From: a bacterium
GTDB lineage: Bacteria > UBP15 > UBA6099 > DSWB01
Direction of reading: 5' to 3'
Assembly (NCBI GenBank): GCA_020061125.1
Contig: JAGUYV010000035.1
Coordinates: 1-8,280 of the forward strand
DNA: 8,280 bases
The notes beneath the pieces were generated by a model that ran no database searches, had not been told where the DNA came from, and worked only from the letters and a program-made list of their open reading frames with translations. The translations under genes and the position numbers were made by a program. This document shows positions 1 through 5,576 of the stretch, piece after piece. The stretch's first letter is position 1, and every line of letters begins with the position of its first letter.

Positions 1-14
1 CGCTCTTCCGATCT
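1..14. other. Illumina adapter remnant at contig end
   Basis: The first 14 bases, CGCTCTTCCGATCT, equal the 3' end of the standard Illumina TruSeq/Nextera-era universal adapter. They sit exactly at the window edge, which is where untrimmed adapter normally survives in an assembly. They are not genomic. The last four codons of the partial gene at 1-450, and most of the codon before them, therefore derive from adapter; genuine sequence begins at position 15. Confidence 0.93.
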
Positions 15-450
15 CCGAAGCCGGCTCCGTAAATACTGCCATGAACAGGCGCTCGTCCTGCAGGAACAGCATCGAAGGAGCCGTGCATGCGCTTTCATAC
101 ATGGCACCATCGTATTCCACGCCTGGAGACAGCGTGCGGTAGTCCGCTCCCGGCATGATCCACAGATCCGGCGATGCGCGCCTCATGGCGGAAAACACGA
201 GGCCCGCGCCGAACGACCCCGACAGGGTCCACGAACGCCGCACGGTAATGCACCCGGTCTCAAAGGAAAATATGTCTCTGATATGAGTGTCGCCGCCGAA
301 CCGGGCATGCACGCTGTCCCCGTCCGTGGCGATTTCCGAGGCGAACACGGCGCTGCCGTCAACCGTGATCTGATAGGGAATCAGAAACAGTTGGACGCCT
401 TCGTGCTCCAGGGACACCAGATGTTTGAAAGCAGCGGTTTCTATGCGCAC
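1..450 (-). CDS. 5' part of an unrecognised beta-rich protein, possibly carbohydrate-related
   Basis: An uninterrupted frame of 150 codons runs from a GTG at 450 to the left edge; the last five residues (EIGRA) are wholly or partly adapter-derived. The start follows the stop of the preceding gene by 7 bp. A GGTAG containing that stop codon lies 7 bases upstream as a weak ribosome binding site, so translation is probably coupled. No in-frame ATG was found just upstream. The protein starts RIETAAFKHL and alternates hydrophobic and polar residues, as in antiparallel beta-sheets (VQLFLIPYQITVDG, TVRRSWTLSG, SMLFLQDERLFMAVF). No signal peptide or transmembrane segment is visible. This resembles the N-terminal beta-sandwich found in some large glycoside hydrolases, but I do not recognise the family; the carbohydrate role is inferred from the GH35-like gene in the same operon. 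Confidence 0.7.
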   Translation of the reverse strand, partial: MRIETAAFKHLVSLEHEGVQLFLIPYQITVDGSAVFASEIATDGDSVHARFGGDTHIRDIFSFETGCITVRRSWTLSGSFGAGLVFSAMRRASPDLWIMPGADYRTLSPGVEYDGAMYESACTAPSMLFLQDERLFMAVFTEPASEIGRA

Positions 451-457
451 GACGAAG

Positions 458-1276
458 CTACCGTTTTGTTTTGTTCCGCAAAATCCGCGGCAGAAGCCGG
501 ATGGCGAGCCGCATGCGCCAGGGGCACGGCCCGAGCGTCACCCACCCGTTGTGCACGCACTGCGCCAGCGCCTGCGCGGGGCTGGGATGGCGCACAATGT
601 GCATGAACGCGTGTCGGTCACAGAACAGCCCGAGATGCGCCGGACCCCGCCGCTCCGCGCATCGTCCGAGCAGCAATGCGACACGCTGTTCCATGCTTTT
701 GCCAGACAAGTCCAGAGGTTCAAGCAAGGCGCTTGTTGAAATGAAAACAATCTCATTGTCTCTGAATTCCAAAATAAGGCTTGCCCAAAGCCCCTCATGA
801 TCGTCAAAGACAAATGCAGCCAATATAAACTTTTTATAAGTTAACTTTCTAAAAATTGCCGGGATTCCGGATTTGATGTGATTGAGGGTTGGCGCCGGAT
901 CCGGCCATGCATGAATCCCGGCGCCAAGTTCCGCGCCCAGAGCGCGGAGCAGGGTCTGCCCCTGCGCGGTGAATGGATCCGCGAAGTCAATGCCGGATTG
1001 CGCGGCCGCAGCCAGCCGCTTGATGGCATTGCGTTCCAGGCATACGACCCAATCCGCGTCATGCTGTGCGGCAAGCTCGTTCAGCCGCTGCGGACCGAAG
1101 AACTGCACTGGAACGCCCGGGCCTTTACGGGTATGAACGGCATGCAGAAGCCTGCTGCCGCTGTAGAAAAGGATCAGTCCGGCGCCGCGTACACCCCGGG
1201 GCGGGTTCAACAGTTTCATGACCCGCTCATACTGATCCGGCGCTATATCTATGATTTCCACATTGCTTGAAAGCAT
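458..1276 (-). CDS. Unrecognised 272-residue cytoplasmic protein in a GH35-like operon
   Basis: I do not recognise this protein. The ATG is preceded by GGAAG with a 5-base spacer, a fair ribosome binding site. It starts 27 bp after the stop of the GH35-like gene and ends 7 bp before the next gene, so it sits inside the operon. It has no signal peptide and no clear membrane helix. Visible parts are an N-terminal alpha/beta segment with a glycine-rich strand-turn (RGVRGAGLILFYSGSRLLHA, about 27-46), a middle segment (about 60-125) with alternating strands and helices, and a second beta-rich segment (LILEFRDNEIVFISTSALL, about 167-185). The tail (253-272) is very basic. Histidines and cysteines are scattered and form no metal-binding motif I can name. 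The coding frame is convincing from length, spacing and composition; the function is unknown. Confidence 0.8.
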   Translation of the reverse strand: MLSSNVEIIDIAPDQYERVMKLLNPPRGVRGAGLILFYSGSRLLHAVHTRKGPGVPVQFFGPQRLNELAAQHDADWVVCLERNAIKRLAAAAQSGIDFADPFTAQGQTLLRALGAELGAGIHAWPDPAPTLNHIKSGIPAIFRKLTYKKFILAAFVFDDHEGLWASLILEFRDNEIVFISTSALLEPLDLSGKSMEQRVALLLGRCAERRGPAHLGLFCDRHAFMHIVRHPSPAQALAQCVHNGWVTLGPCPWRMRLAIRLLPRILRNKTKR

Positions 1277-1281
1277 AATTG

Positions 1282-1291
1282 CTTCCGATCT
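1282..1291. other. Ten-base adapter-like sequence in the intergenic gap
   Basis: CTTCCGATCT here equals the last ten bases of the adapter seen at 1-14. On the minus strand it reads AGATCGGAAG and supplies the GGAAG ribosome binding site of the gene at 458-1276. Both flanking genes look intact and the gap is only 27 bp, so chance is more likely than a chimeric junction, but a join cannot be excluded from sequence alone. Confidence 0.35.
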
Positions 1292-1303
1292 CTATTTCCG
1301 AAA

Positions 1304-3469
1304 TCAGATATCTCCAGGAATGGATTGATTTTTTCCTGCGTTGCGCGTGACGATAAATGCCCGGACTTTGTGCGGACCAAGAGGTATATGCGGGCTTGGG
1401 CCGGGAAAAGATTCTCCGGAAAATGCGTCCATCAGAATTTCCCCGTCTTTCAGCCTGATGCGCGGGTTCGCGCGGTCCGGGGCGGTGTTGGCCGCGAAGA
1501 GCACATTGGCGTTTCCCCCGGTGTGCAGAGTGGTTTCCACAAGCGGGTCATCGGGCGGATACAATGGCTCGATGCCCGCTCGCGCGGCCAGGCGGCGCGC
1601 CAGTTCCGCCGCGTGAGGCGTGCGATCAATGTCCGTGTAATCCGGGAACATGAAGCCCAGGAATATGATGGCGCCGCGCTCCATGGGCCGCTCGTACGCC
1701 ACGCATTTGCCCCGGCTTTCCACAAATGCGTGCGGGGCGTCGAACACCTGCGCGCGGCGCAGCATCATGCCGTTGTAATCAAGCTCATCAATATAATCCA
1801 CGGGATCGAGCAAGTGGGAGGCGAAGCGCGCCGACGGCAGCAGATACTCGTCCATCTCGGGCACGCGCGGCCCGAGCGCGAGAACTCCGCCCTTGAGCGC
1901 GTAGACCAGCAGTTTCTTCTGCAGCGCGGTGTTCATGAACGCGAACGACGGCGCAACCACCAGGCGATAGCTCTGGAGCGCTTCGGCGGAAATGTCCGAA
2001 TCCGGGTATTCCAAGGTCACGCCCGCCTGTGAGAACCCTTTCTGCCAGGTGCGCCACTGGCGGCGGTAACGCCGCACGGGCGACTCGGGCAGGGCGTCCA
2101 TGGGCGGATGCGCGCAGAACCAGTCTCTGGGCAGTCCCGCCGGAGAAAAACCCGGCGCAGGAGAAGACAGGGAGCAGAGGCTCTCGAACCGCTCGTAGTC
2201 CCGCATGCGCAACAGCGCGCCCCGCGCCTGCATGCGCGCCTTGTTCAGGCCTGTGTCTTTCAAGAACTTGTTGAGGTTTACATAAAATGAATAAGCAGGA
2301 TTTCTGCGGCGTCCGTCGCGCGATAAAGGCGCTCCCTGCCAGCGGTCACAATCCGCAAACAGATAATGGTTCGCCGCCTTGGTTCCATTCATGAGCGCGG
2401 CCAGGACCGCGGATTGCCTGTCGTCGAAAGAATACGGCGCGCCCAGGGGATTGCAGCCCGCGCCCATAGTGCAGAAGGGCAGACGGCTGTCCGCGGCCAG
2501 GGCGCGGGCCGTATCGCGCACCCTTGCGTAGTCCTCCCGCCCGGCGAACAACTCGACACCCGCCAGGTCCGCGGCCGCTCCTTCAGTCCCGAATAAATGA
2601 AACGGCGTCTCCGGCAGCCAGGGGTATGTCATCAGCGTAAACGCGCCGCCAAGGCCCCGTTCCTTGAGCATGCCGGTCAGCCGGTTCGCGCCGTAATAAA
2701 CTAAAAATTCCTTGAATTCGGACCAGTCCACAAAATACGGCATGCGCGATGACGCGCCGGGCAGGAACTCGCGCGGCGGAAGAATGTCCGCAAACCGCGC
2801 GTGCCGCTTCCCGTACAATTCATTCACCGTCTGGATGTCGCCGTGGCGGCCGCGAAGGAAATCGCGGTAAAGCGCCACCGCCGCATCACAGTAATCCAGA
2901 TCAAAACACTGGGTGCGGCGCAGCATAGTTGCCGCGCTGTCCGCCTGCACGCCGATGACCGGCCCCGCGGGGTGCATCCGGGGCGCAAGCTCTTTGCACA
3001 CGGCGTCATACCACACAGCCGTTTCCTCATAGAATGCGGAACTGGCGTAACTGGGAACCGGGTAAAATCTGGGAGGGACCGGGGCAAGTGCGAAGGTACC
3101 GTCTGAAGTGCGCGCCAACAAGTCTTCACGCTCCAGAATTCTTTCTGGATATCCAGAGCAGTTAAGCTCTGCGCCCGTGTGCGGCCCAAGCACAGCCACC
3201 ACAAAAAGCTCTTTTTCAAAGCAGAGATTCAAAAATTTGCCCAGGCTTTTGGAATCGTCTGTTTTTCCGAAATCAAAAATACCATTGCTCGTCTCATGCA
3301 CGCTCCAGGGAATGGTGATACTGACCATGGCGAACCCGGCTTCGCGCACTCGATCCAGAATTCTTCCCCAGGCGCTGGCGTCGTGCCGCCAATAGTGGAG
3401 GGCCGCGCTCATAAACGGTTTTTCGATGCCCCCGAGGATTATTCCGTGATACCCGATTTGTAACGGCAT
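1304..3469 (-). CDS. GH35/GH42-like glycosidase relative with both catalytic acids apparently lost
   Basis: The 721-residue protein has the layout of clan A beta-galactosidase relatives. The TIM barrel starts near residue 10 with SAALHYWRHDASAWGRIL (21-38; compare the GH35 'G-x-HY-R ... W' start), IPWSVHE (53-59) and LGPHTGAELNCSGYP (94-108; compare GPYicAEWdfGGlP). The acid/base strand reads IGVQADSAA (172-180) where the family has Q-x-E-N-E, so Ala179 replaces the acid/base Glu. The nucleophile strand reads LPFCTMGAG (330-338), placing Met335 where Glu is expected. NGTKAANHYLFADCDRW (361-377) closes the barrel. Residues about 480-555 resemble the flavodoxin-like trimerisation domain of GH42 enzymes, and a beta domain ends the protein (about 640-708). 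There is no signal peptide and no clear ribosome binding site; the gene starts 37 bp after the HTH gene ends. It probably binds rather than hydrolyses a sugar; the substitutions are read by eye. Confidence 0.85.
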   Translation of the reverse strand: MPLQIGYHGIILGGIEKPFMSAALHYWRHDASAWGRILDRVREAGFAMVSITIPWSVHETSNGIFDFGKTDDSKSLGKFLNLCFEKELFVVAVLGPHTGAELNCSGYPERILEREDLLARTSDGTFALAPVPPRFYPVPSYASSAFYEETAVWYDAVCKELAPRMHPAGPVIGVQADSAATMLRRTQCFDLDYCDAAVALYRDFLRGRHGDIQTVNELYGKRHARFADILPPREFLPGASSRMPYFVDWSEFKEFLVYYGANRLTGMLKERGLGGAFTLMTYPWLPETPFHLFGTEGAAADLAGVELFAGREDYARVRDTARALAADSRLPFCTMGAGCNPLGAPYSFDDRQSAVLAALMNGTKAANHYLFADCDRWQGAPLSRDGRRRNPAYSFYVNLNKFLKDTGLNKARMQARGALLRMRDYERFESLCSLSSPAPGFSPAGLPRDWFCAHPPMDALPESPVRRYRRQWRTWQKGFSQAGVTLEYPDSDISAEALQSYRLVVAPSFAFMNTALQKKLLVYALKGGVLALGPRVPEMDEYLLPSARFASHLLDPVDYIDELDYNGMMLRRAQVFDAPHAFVESRGKCVAYERPMERGAIIFLGFMFPDYTDIDRTPHAAELARRLAARAGIEPLYPPDDPLVETTLHTGGNANVLFAANTAPDRANPRIRLKDGEILMDAFSGESFPGPSPHIPLGPHKVRAFIVTRNAGKNQSIPGDI

Positions 3470-3505
3470 TGCGAGTCTGCACCAGGCAGCGCCCGGCGCG
3501 CCCCC

Positions 3506-4000
3506 TTAATCATCGTGCTCGATATTTGAGAACAGCTCCATGAGTTTTCGCCGGCGCTTGGCGGTCACTATCATGTCTTCCGTAACCACGCAGCCCTGCT
3601 CGAAGAGCAGGTTCCCATCGTCGTCAAACATATCCCGCAGAAGGGTCTTGCCGAGCATATAGGCCCGTTGCCGCATTTCCGCGGTGGACATGGGTTCGGC
3701 CTCCGGCTCACGCTGGGGCATGCGCACATGCGTGGCCGACGCTGGCGCAGGCGGTGGCGCGGCAGGGCGCGGATCCTGTGCGGAGGCTGGCGCGGGTGTG
3801 CCGGATGATGAGACCGGAATGCCCGGCCCGTCCGGAGACAGCATATCCAGCAGGTCCTTGCCAAGGAATCTGTGCTGTTTGCCTATGCGCGTGCTCTTGA
3901 GCCGCTTGTCCTTGAGCATCCTCTTGATTGTTGGGAGGCTCACCTTGAGCAACTCCGCAACTTCTTTTGTGGTATAGACTTCGTTGGGTTCAATTTGCAT
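3506..4000 (-). CDS. Excisionase/MerR-type HTH protein with C-terminal HD-GYP-associated-like segment
   Basis: Residues 8-55 (VYTTKEVAELLKVSLPTIKRMLKDKRL, split here by position, then STRIGKQHRFLGKDLLDML) are a canonical HTH_17/excisionase-type winged helix-turn-helix: helix 1 TKEVAELL, recognition helix SLPTIKRMLK, and the RIGKQHRF wing. Proline- and alanine-rich residues 56-105 form a flexible linker. The C-terminal part (110-160), with LRDMFDDDGNLLFEQG and VVTEDMIVTAKR, resembles the short 'D-x-x-G-x-x-L-x-x-x-G-x-x-(L/V)-T' segment found ahead of HD-GYP and related signalling domains; the enzymatic domain itself is absent. It is the first gene of the four-gene minus-strand operon and is likely its regulator, or a DNA-binding partner. 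No strong ribosome binding site is seen; GGGGCGGCG lies 6 bases upstream. Phage excisionase is an alternative reading, but no other phage gene is present. Confidence 0.85.
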   Translation of the reverse strand: MQIEPNEVYTTKEVAELLKVSLPTIKRMLKDKRLKSTRIGKQHRFLGKDLLDMLSPDGPGIPVSSSGTPAPASAQDPRPAAPPPAPASATHVRMPQREPEAEPMSTAEMRQRAYMLGKTLLRDMFDDDGNLLFEQGCVVTEDMIVTAKRRRKLMELFSNIEHDD

Positions 4001-4077
4001 GGATTACGCCGCCCCGAACGCAGTTTTTATGGTTTTTCGCTTTGTTCGCCCCGGATGCCGTATTTTGGGGCTGTGTC

Positions 4078-4133
4078 CATGATCCAGGGATCTGGCCATG
4101 TCCGTGTAAAAACGCTGCGTGTACTAAATACAC
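4078..4133. promoter_or_regulatory. Candidate operator dyads upstream of the HTH gene
   Basis: Two dyads lie close together. The imperfect one at 4078-4100 has CATG ends and CCAG/CTGG inner arms (one-base bulge). The 15-base dyad at 4119-4133, GTGTA-CTAAA-TACAC, has perfect 5-base arms. They lie 78-133 bases upstream of the ATG of the HTH gene and could be binding sites for that protein or another regulator. Dyads this short also arise by chance, so the call rests on position. Confidence 0.3.
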
Positions 4134-4140
4134 CTGTCTG

Positions 4141-4200
4141 AAAAGCGCTTTCCGGCAAGAAATAAAAATCAAAAAACGCATTAAAAACAGGATTATTTTC
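4141..4200. other. AT-rich block with A-tracts and a perfect 10-bp palindrome
   Basis: This block is about 30 percent G+C against a clearly higher surrounding value. It starts with the perfect palindrome AAAGCGCTTT (4142-4151) and carries A-tracts at 4164-4168, 4171-4176 and 4183-4187, whose centres average about one helical turn apart, so mild intrinsic bending is plausible. Position upstream of the HTH operon suggests a promoter or nucleoid-protein region, but no clean -35/-10 pair is present. Confidence 0.35.
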
Positions 4201-4210
4201 AGATATATCG

Positions 4211-4243
4211 GGCAATGCAGAAAGTGGACAGCGCGGCATTGCC
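4211..4243. repeat. Inverted repeat with 8-bp perfect arms
   Basis: GGCAATGC (4211-4218) and GCATTGCC (4236-4243) are exact reverse complements separated by 17 bases. It could form a hairpin in RNA or a two-site operator. No T-run follows on either strand, so it is not a classical terminator. Confidence 0.45.
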
Positions 4244-4553
4244 GAAAAGCAACAATAATCATCAATGGCGCGGGAGGTGCGGCTGATCAAGAATTTGCCC
4301 ATTGGGTTTCCACTCCGTCCGCCGTGTTCGCAGTTTGCGGCGGCTGTCCTTTTCAAGTGCTTGTCCGAACTGAAAAATGCCTTTGCAATGAGCTGTTTCC
4401 GGCTGGTTTGTCCAATTGGACGCATACCGCAGACACCCCATTGTTCGAAGCCAGTACGGCAAGGGTAATAATGACACAGACCCGGCAATTCTGCGTGATC
4501 GAGCATACTCGAACACCGGGACATGTTCCCGCCCGGACCTACGCCACAATCAT

Positions 4554-4581
4554 TCTATATGATTTGCTCATGCATTCGCAA
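4554..4581 (-). promoter_or_regulatory. Possible leftward sigma-70-like promoter
   Basis: On the minus strand TTGCGA and TATAGA are separated by 16 bases, each matching four of six consensus positions. It would read toward the HTH operon with a leader of over 500 bases. The match is modest and sits in an AT-richer region where such pairs occur by chance. Confidence 0.22.
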
Positions 4582-4665
4582 CTGGTTCTCAAAGGTTTTT
4601 ATGGTATCATCAGGATCCATGAACCAGGAGGCGCCACGCCGGATTTGGTGTTGAATTGGTTGATT

Positions 4666-4805
4666 CCAGGCAAGGCGCTTGCCCTGGCGGAAGTTTCTGT
4701 TTGAACGGGCCGGACAGAAGCTCGATCAATGCATTGATTTTCAATTCTTATGGAGAATTCTGATGTTCATTCAAGCCTGCGGCATTGCCGGGAAGTCGCC
4801 GGCAA
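4666..4805. repeat. Run of five inverted repeats, possible structured RNA or regulatory array
   Basis: Five dyads follow one another. (1) 4666-4687: CCAGGCAAG pairs with CTTGCCCTGG around a GCG loop with one bulged base. (2) 4692-4722: AGTTTCTGT pairs with ACAGAAGCT, nine pairs including one G-T, loop of 13. (3) 4725-4738: ATCAATGCATTGAT is a perfect 14-bp palindrome. (4) 4743-4759: AATTCT-TATGG-AGAATT. (5) 4785-4805: TTGCCGG and CCGGCAA around seven bases. Together they occupy most of 140 bases in a stretch without a gene. Single short dyads are expected by chance; the dense spacing is what stands out. No promoter or T-run clearly sets a transcript strand. Confidence 0.4.
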
Positions 4806-5017
4806 GCAAAGTGGACATGCCGGAGCGCCTCAAACGGAATCCGCCCTGCGGGAAAGGGGAGAATCCGGACGCGAGAAGCGCTTGCCCCGGCACAGGGAGG
4901 AAAAGCAAGTGTAATGCCATGGAAACCGATGCGGGAATCCCGGATTCACTTGTTGGAGAAAGAAGGGGAGCGGTTTTGGTGAAGGAGAAATCCGGAGGTC
5001 AAACCCCAGGAGCGGCT

Positions 5018-5395
5018 TCAGGGAGAAACCAGTTTGCGATATTCCTCAAGGGCCTGTTCGAGTTTATCGGGATCCATGAGGCCGATGTCCACGATGAGTT
5101 CAGCCTGGTTTTCGGCCGAAGCGTTCTGCATGGCCAGAACCTCATCCACCTGCGCCTGTGTCATGAATCCGCGGTCGAGCATGATCTGGCCGATGCGCTG
5201 TTCCGCGCCGCACGAGGCTTGGTGCGTCAGCGCCTTTTCAAGCTGCTCCACGGTGATGTATTCTTCGCGCAGCGCAAGCACTCCGAAAAAAAACCTGCTT
5301 TTCTGAAGCATGCGCACGGTGTCCACATGCGGCCCTTTGAGGTATTCCCGCTGGATGAGAAAATCAAGGAAAGTGATTTTTTCCGGTTCCGTCAA
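5018..5395 (-). CDS. Small stand-alone MshEN-like repeat protein
   Basis: The protein is 125 residues when started at the TTG at 5395, which has AAAGGA nine bases upstream. An ATG at 5548 would add 51 residues, but they do not look protein-like and that start overlaps the rightward promoter at 5542-5570. The protein is made of helical repeats of the MshEN / type II secretion ATPase N-terminal kind: FGVLALREEYITVEQLEKAL (37-56), RIGQIMLDRGFMTQAQVDEV (67-86) and LIVDIGLMDPDKLEQALEEY (100-119). A degenerate first copy spans about 8-35. The pattern is (L/I)-G-x-x-(L)-x-x-x-G-x-(I/M)-(T/D)-x-x-Q-(L/V)-x-x-A-L. In larger proteins MshEN binds c-di-GMP, but the long MshEN c-di-GMP motif is not clear here, so ligand binding is uncertain. 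No ATPase domain follows and no membrane segment is seen. It is probably an adaptor or sensor; function otherwise unknown. Confidence 0.8.
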   Translation of the reverse strand: MTEPEKITFLDFLIQREYLKGPHVDTVRMLQKSRFFFGVLALREEYITVEQLEKALTHQASCGAEQRIGQIMLDRGFMTQAQVDEVLAMQNASAENQAELIVDIGLMDPDKLEQALEEYRKLVSP

Positions 5396-5404
5396 GCGGC
5401 TTGA

Positions 5405-5410
5405 TCCTTT
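5405..5410 (-). promoter_or_regulatory. Ribosome binding site that sets the TTG start
   Basis: On the minus strand AAAGGA lies nine bases before the TTG at 5395. It is the best Shine-Dalgarno match near any candidate start of the MshEN-like gene. This decides the start over the ATG at 5548. Confidence 0.6.
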
Positions 5411-5473
5411 AGCCGGGCCGGTCAGCCCCGGAATTTGTCCAAAGATCCGGGGCAAAGCCTGTTTCCCGGCCTT

Positions 5474-5503
5474 ATTGTTACACAGATTCCCGGTGTCAGA
5501 CAA
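5474..5503 (-). promoter_or_regulatory. Possible leftward promoter of the MshEN-like gene
   Basis: On the minus strand TTGTCT and AACAAT, each four of six consensus matches, are separated by 18 bases. Transcription would begin about 70 bases before the TTG start. It lies back to back with the rightward promoter at 5542-5570 in the same intergenic region. Confidence 0.32.
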
Positions 5504-5541
5504 GAGGAGCCTCCATTTCCCGCTTTGCGCAACGGCTCGCG

Positions 5542-5570
5542 TTGACATCGCCCCATGCCGGGATTATTAT
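5542..5570 (+). promoter_or_regulatory. Near-consensus sigma-70 promoter for the aldolase
   Basis: A perfect TTGACA (5542-5547) is followed by exactly 17 bases and TATTAT (5565-5570), five of six matches to the -10 consensus. The predicted start near 5577 leaves a leader of about 174 bases before the aldolase ATG. This is the clearest promoter in the window. Confidence 0.75.
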
Positions 5571-5576
5571 GTGACT

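Larger units (their letters stand above)
4001..5017. other. About 1 kb without a convincing gene, rich in dyads
   Basis: Every open frame here lacks protein-like composition, so I call no gene. The region is less GC-rich than its flanks. It holds an AT-rich block, several inverted repeats and a run of five closely packed hairpin-forming sequences (listed separately). Both neighbours read leftward, so it is the upstream region of the HTH operon and the downstream region of the MshEN-like gene. I see no tRNA, insertion sequence or attachment site. Confidence 0.75.

Noticed and set aside
1325-2032. Plus-strand 235-codon frame over the GH35-like gene
   Set aside because: Arg/His/Val-rich shadow of the minus-strand gene with no domain and no ribosome binding site.
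3480-3505. GC-rich gap with GGCGCGCCGGGCGC as a possible hairpin between the HTH and GH35-like genes
   Set aside because: The arms overlap and no T-run follows; it looks like ordinary GC-rich spacer inside an operon.
3506-4000. Phage or integrative element suggested by the excisionase-like HTH
   Set aside because: No integrase, attachment repeat, tRNA or phage gene is in the window, and this HTH family is common in ordinary regulators.
4410-4421. Perfect 12-bp palindrome GTCCAATTGGAC
   Set aside because: One or two such palindromes are expected by chance in a window of this size, and it has no meaningful position relative to a gene or promoter.
4027-4524. Minus-strand open frame of 165 codons
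   Set aside because: It does not look like a folded protein and spans the AT-rich dyad region; it appears to be a chance frame.
3967-4704. Plus-strand open frame of 245 codons across the gene-free region
   Set aside because: Its composition is rich in Cys, Trp, His and rare-looking runs with no domain, it overlaps the HTH gene start antisense, and it has no good ribosome binding site.
4763-5404. Plus-strand frame with a GGAG seven bases before an ATG at 4763
   Set aside because: The ribosome binding site is fair, but the second half runs antisense through the convincing MshEN-like gene and the first half is low-complexity Gly/Lys/Pro without a domain.
5396-5548. N-terminal extension of the MshEN-like protein from an ATG at 5548
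   Set aside because: The extra 51 residues show no repeat pattern and the ATG lies inside the rightward promoter; the TTG at 5395 has a better ribosome binding site.
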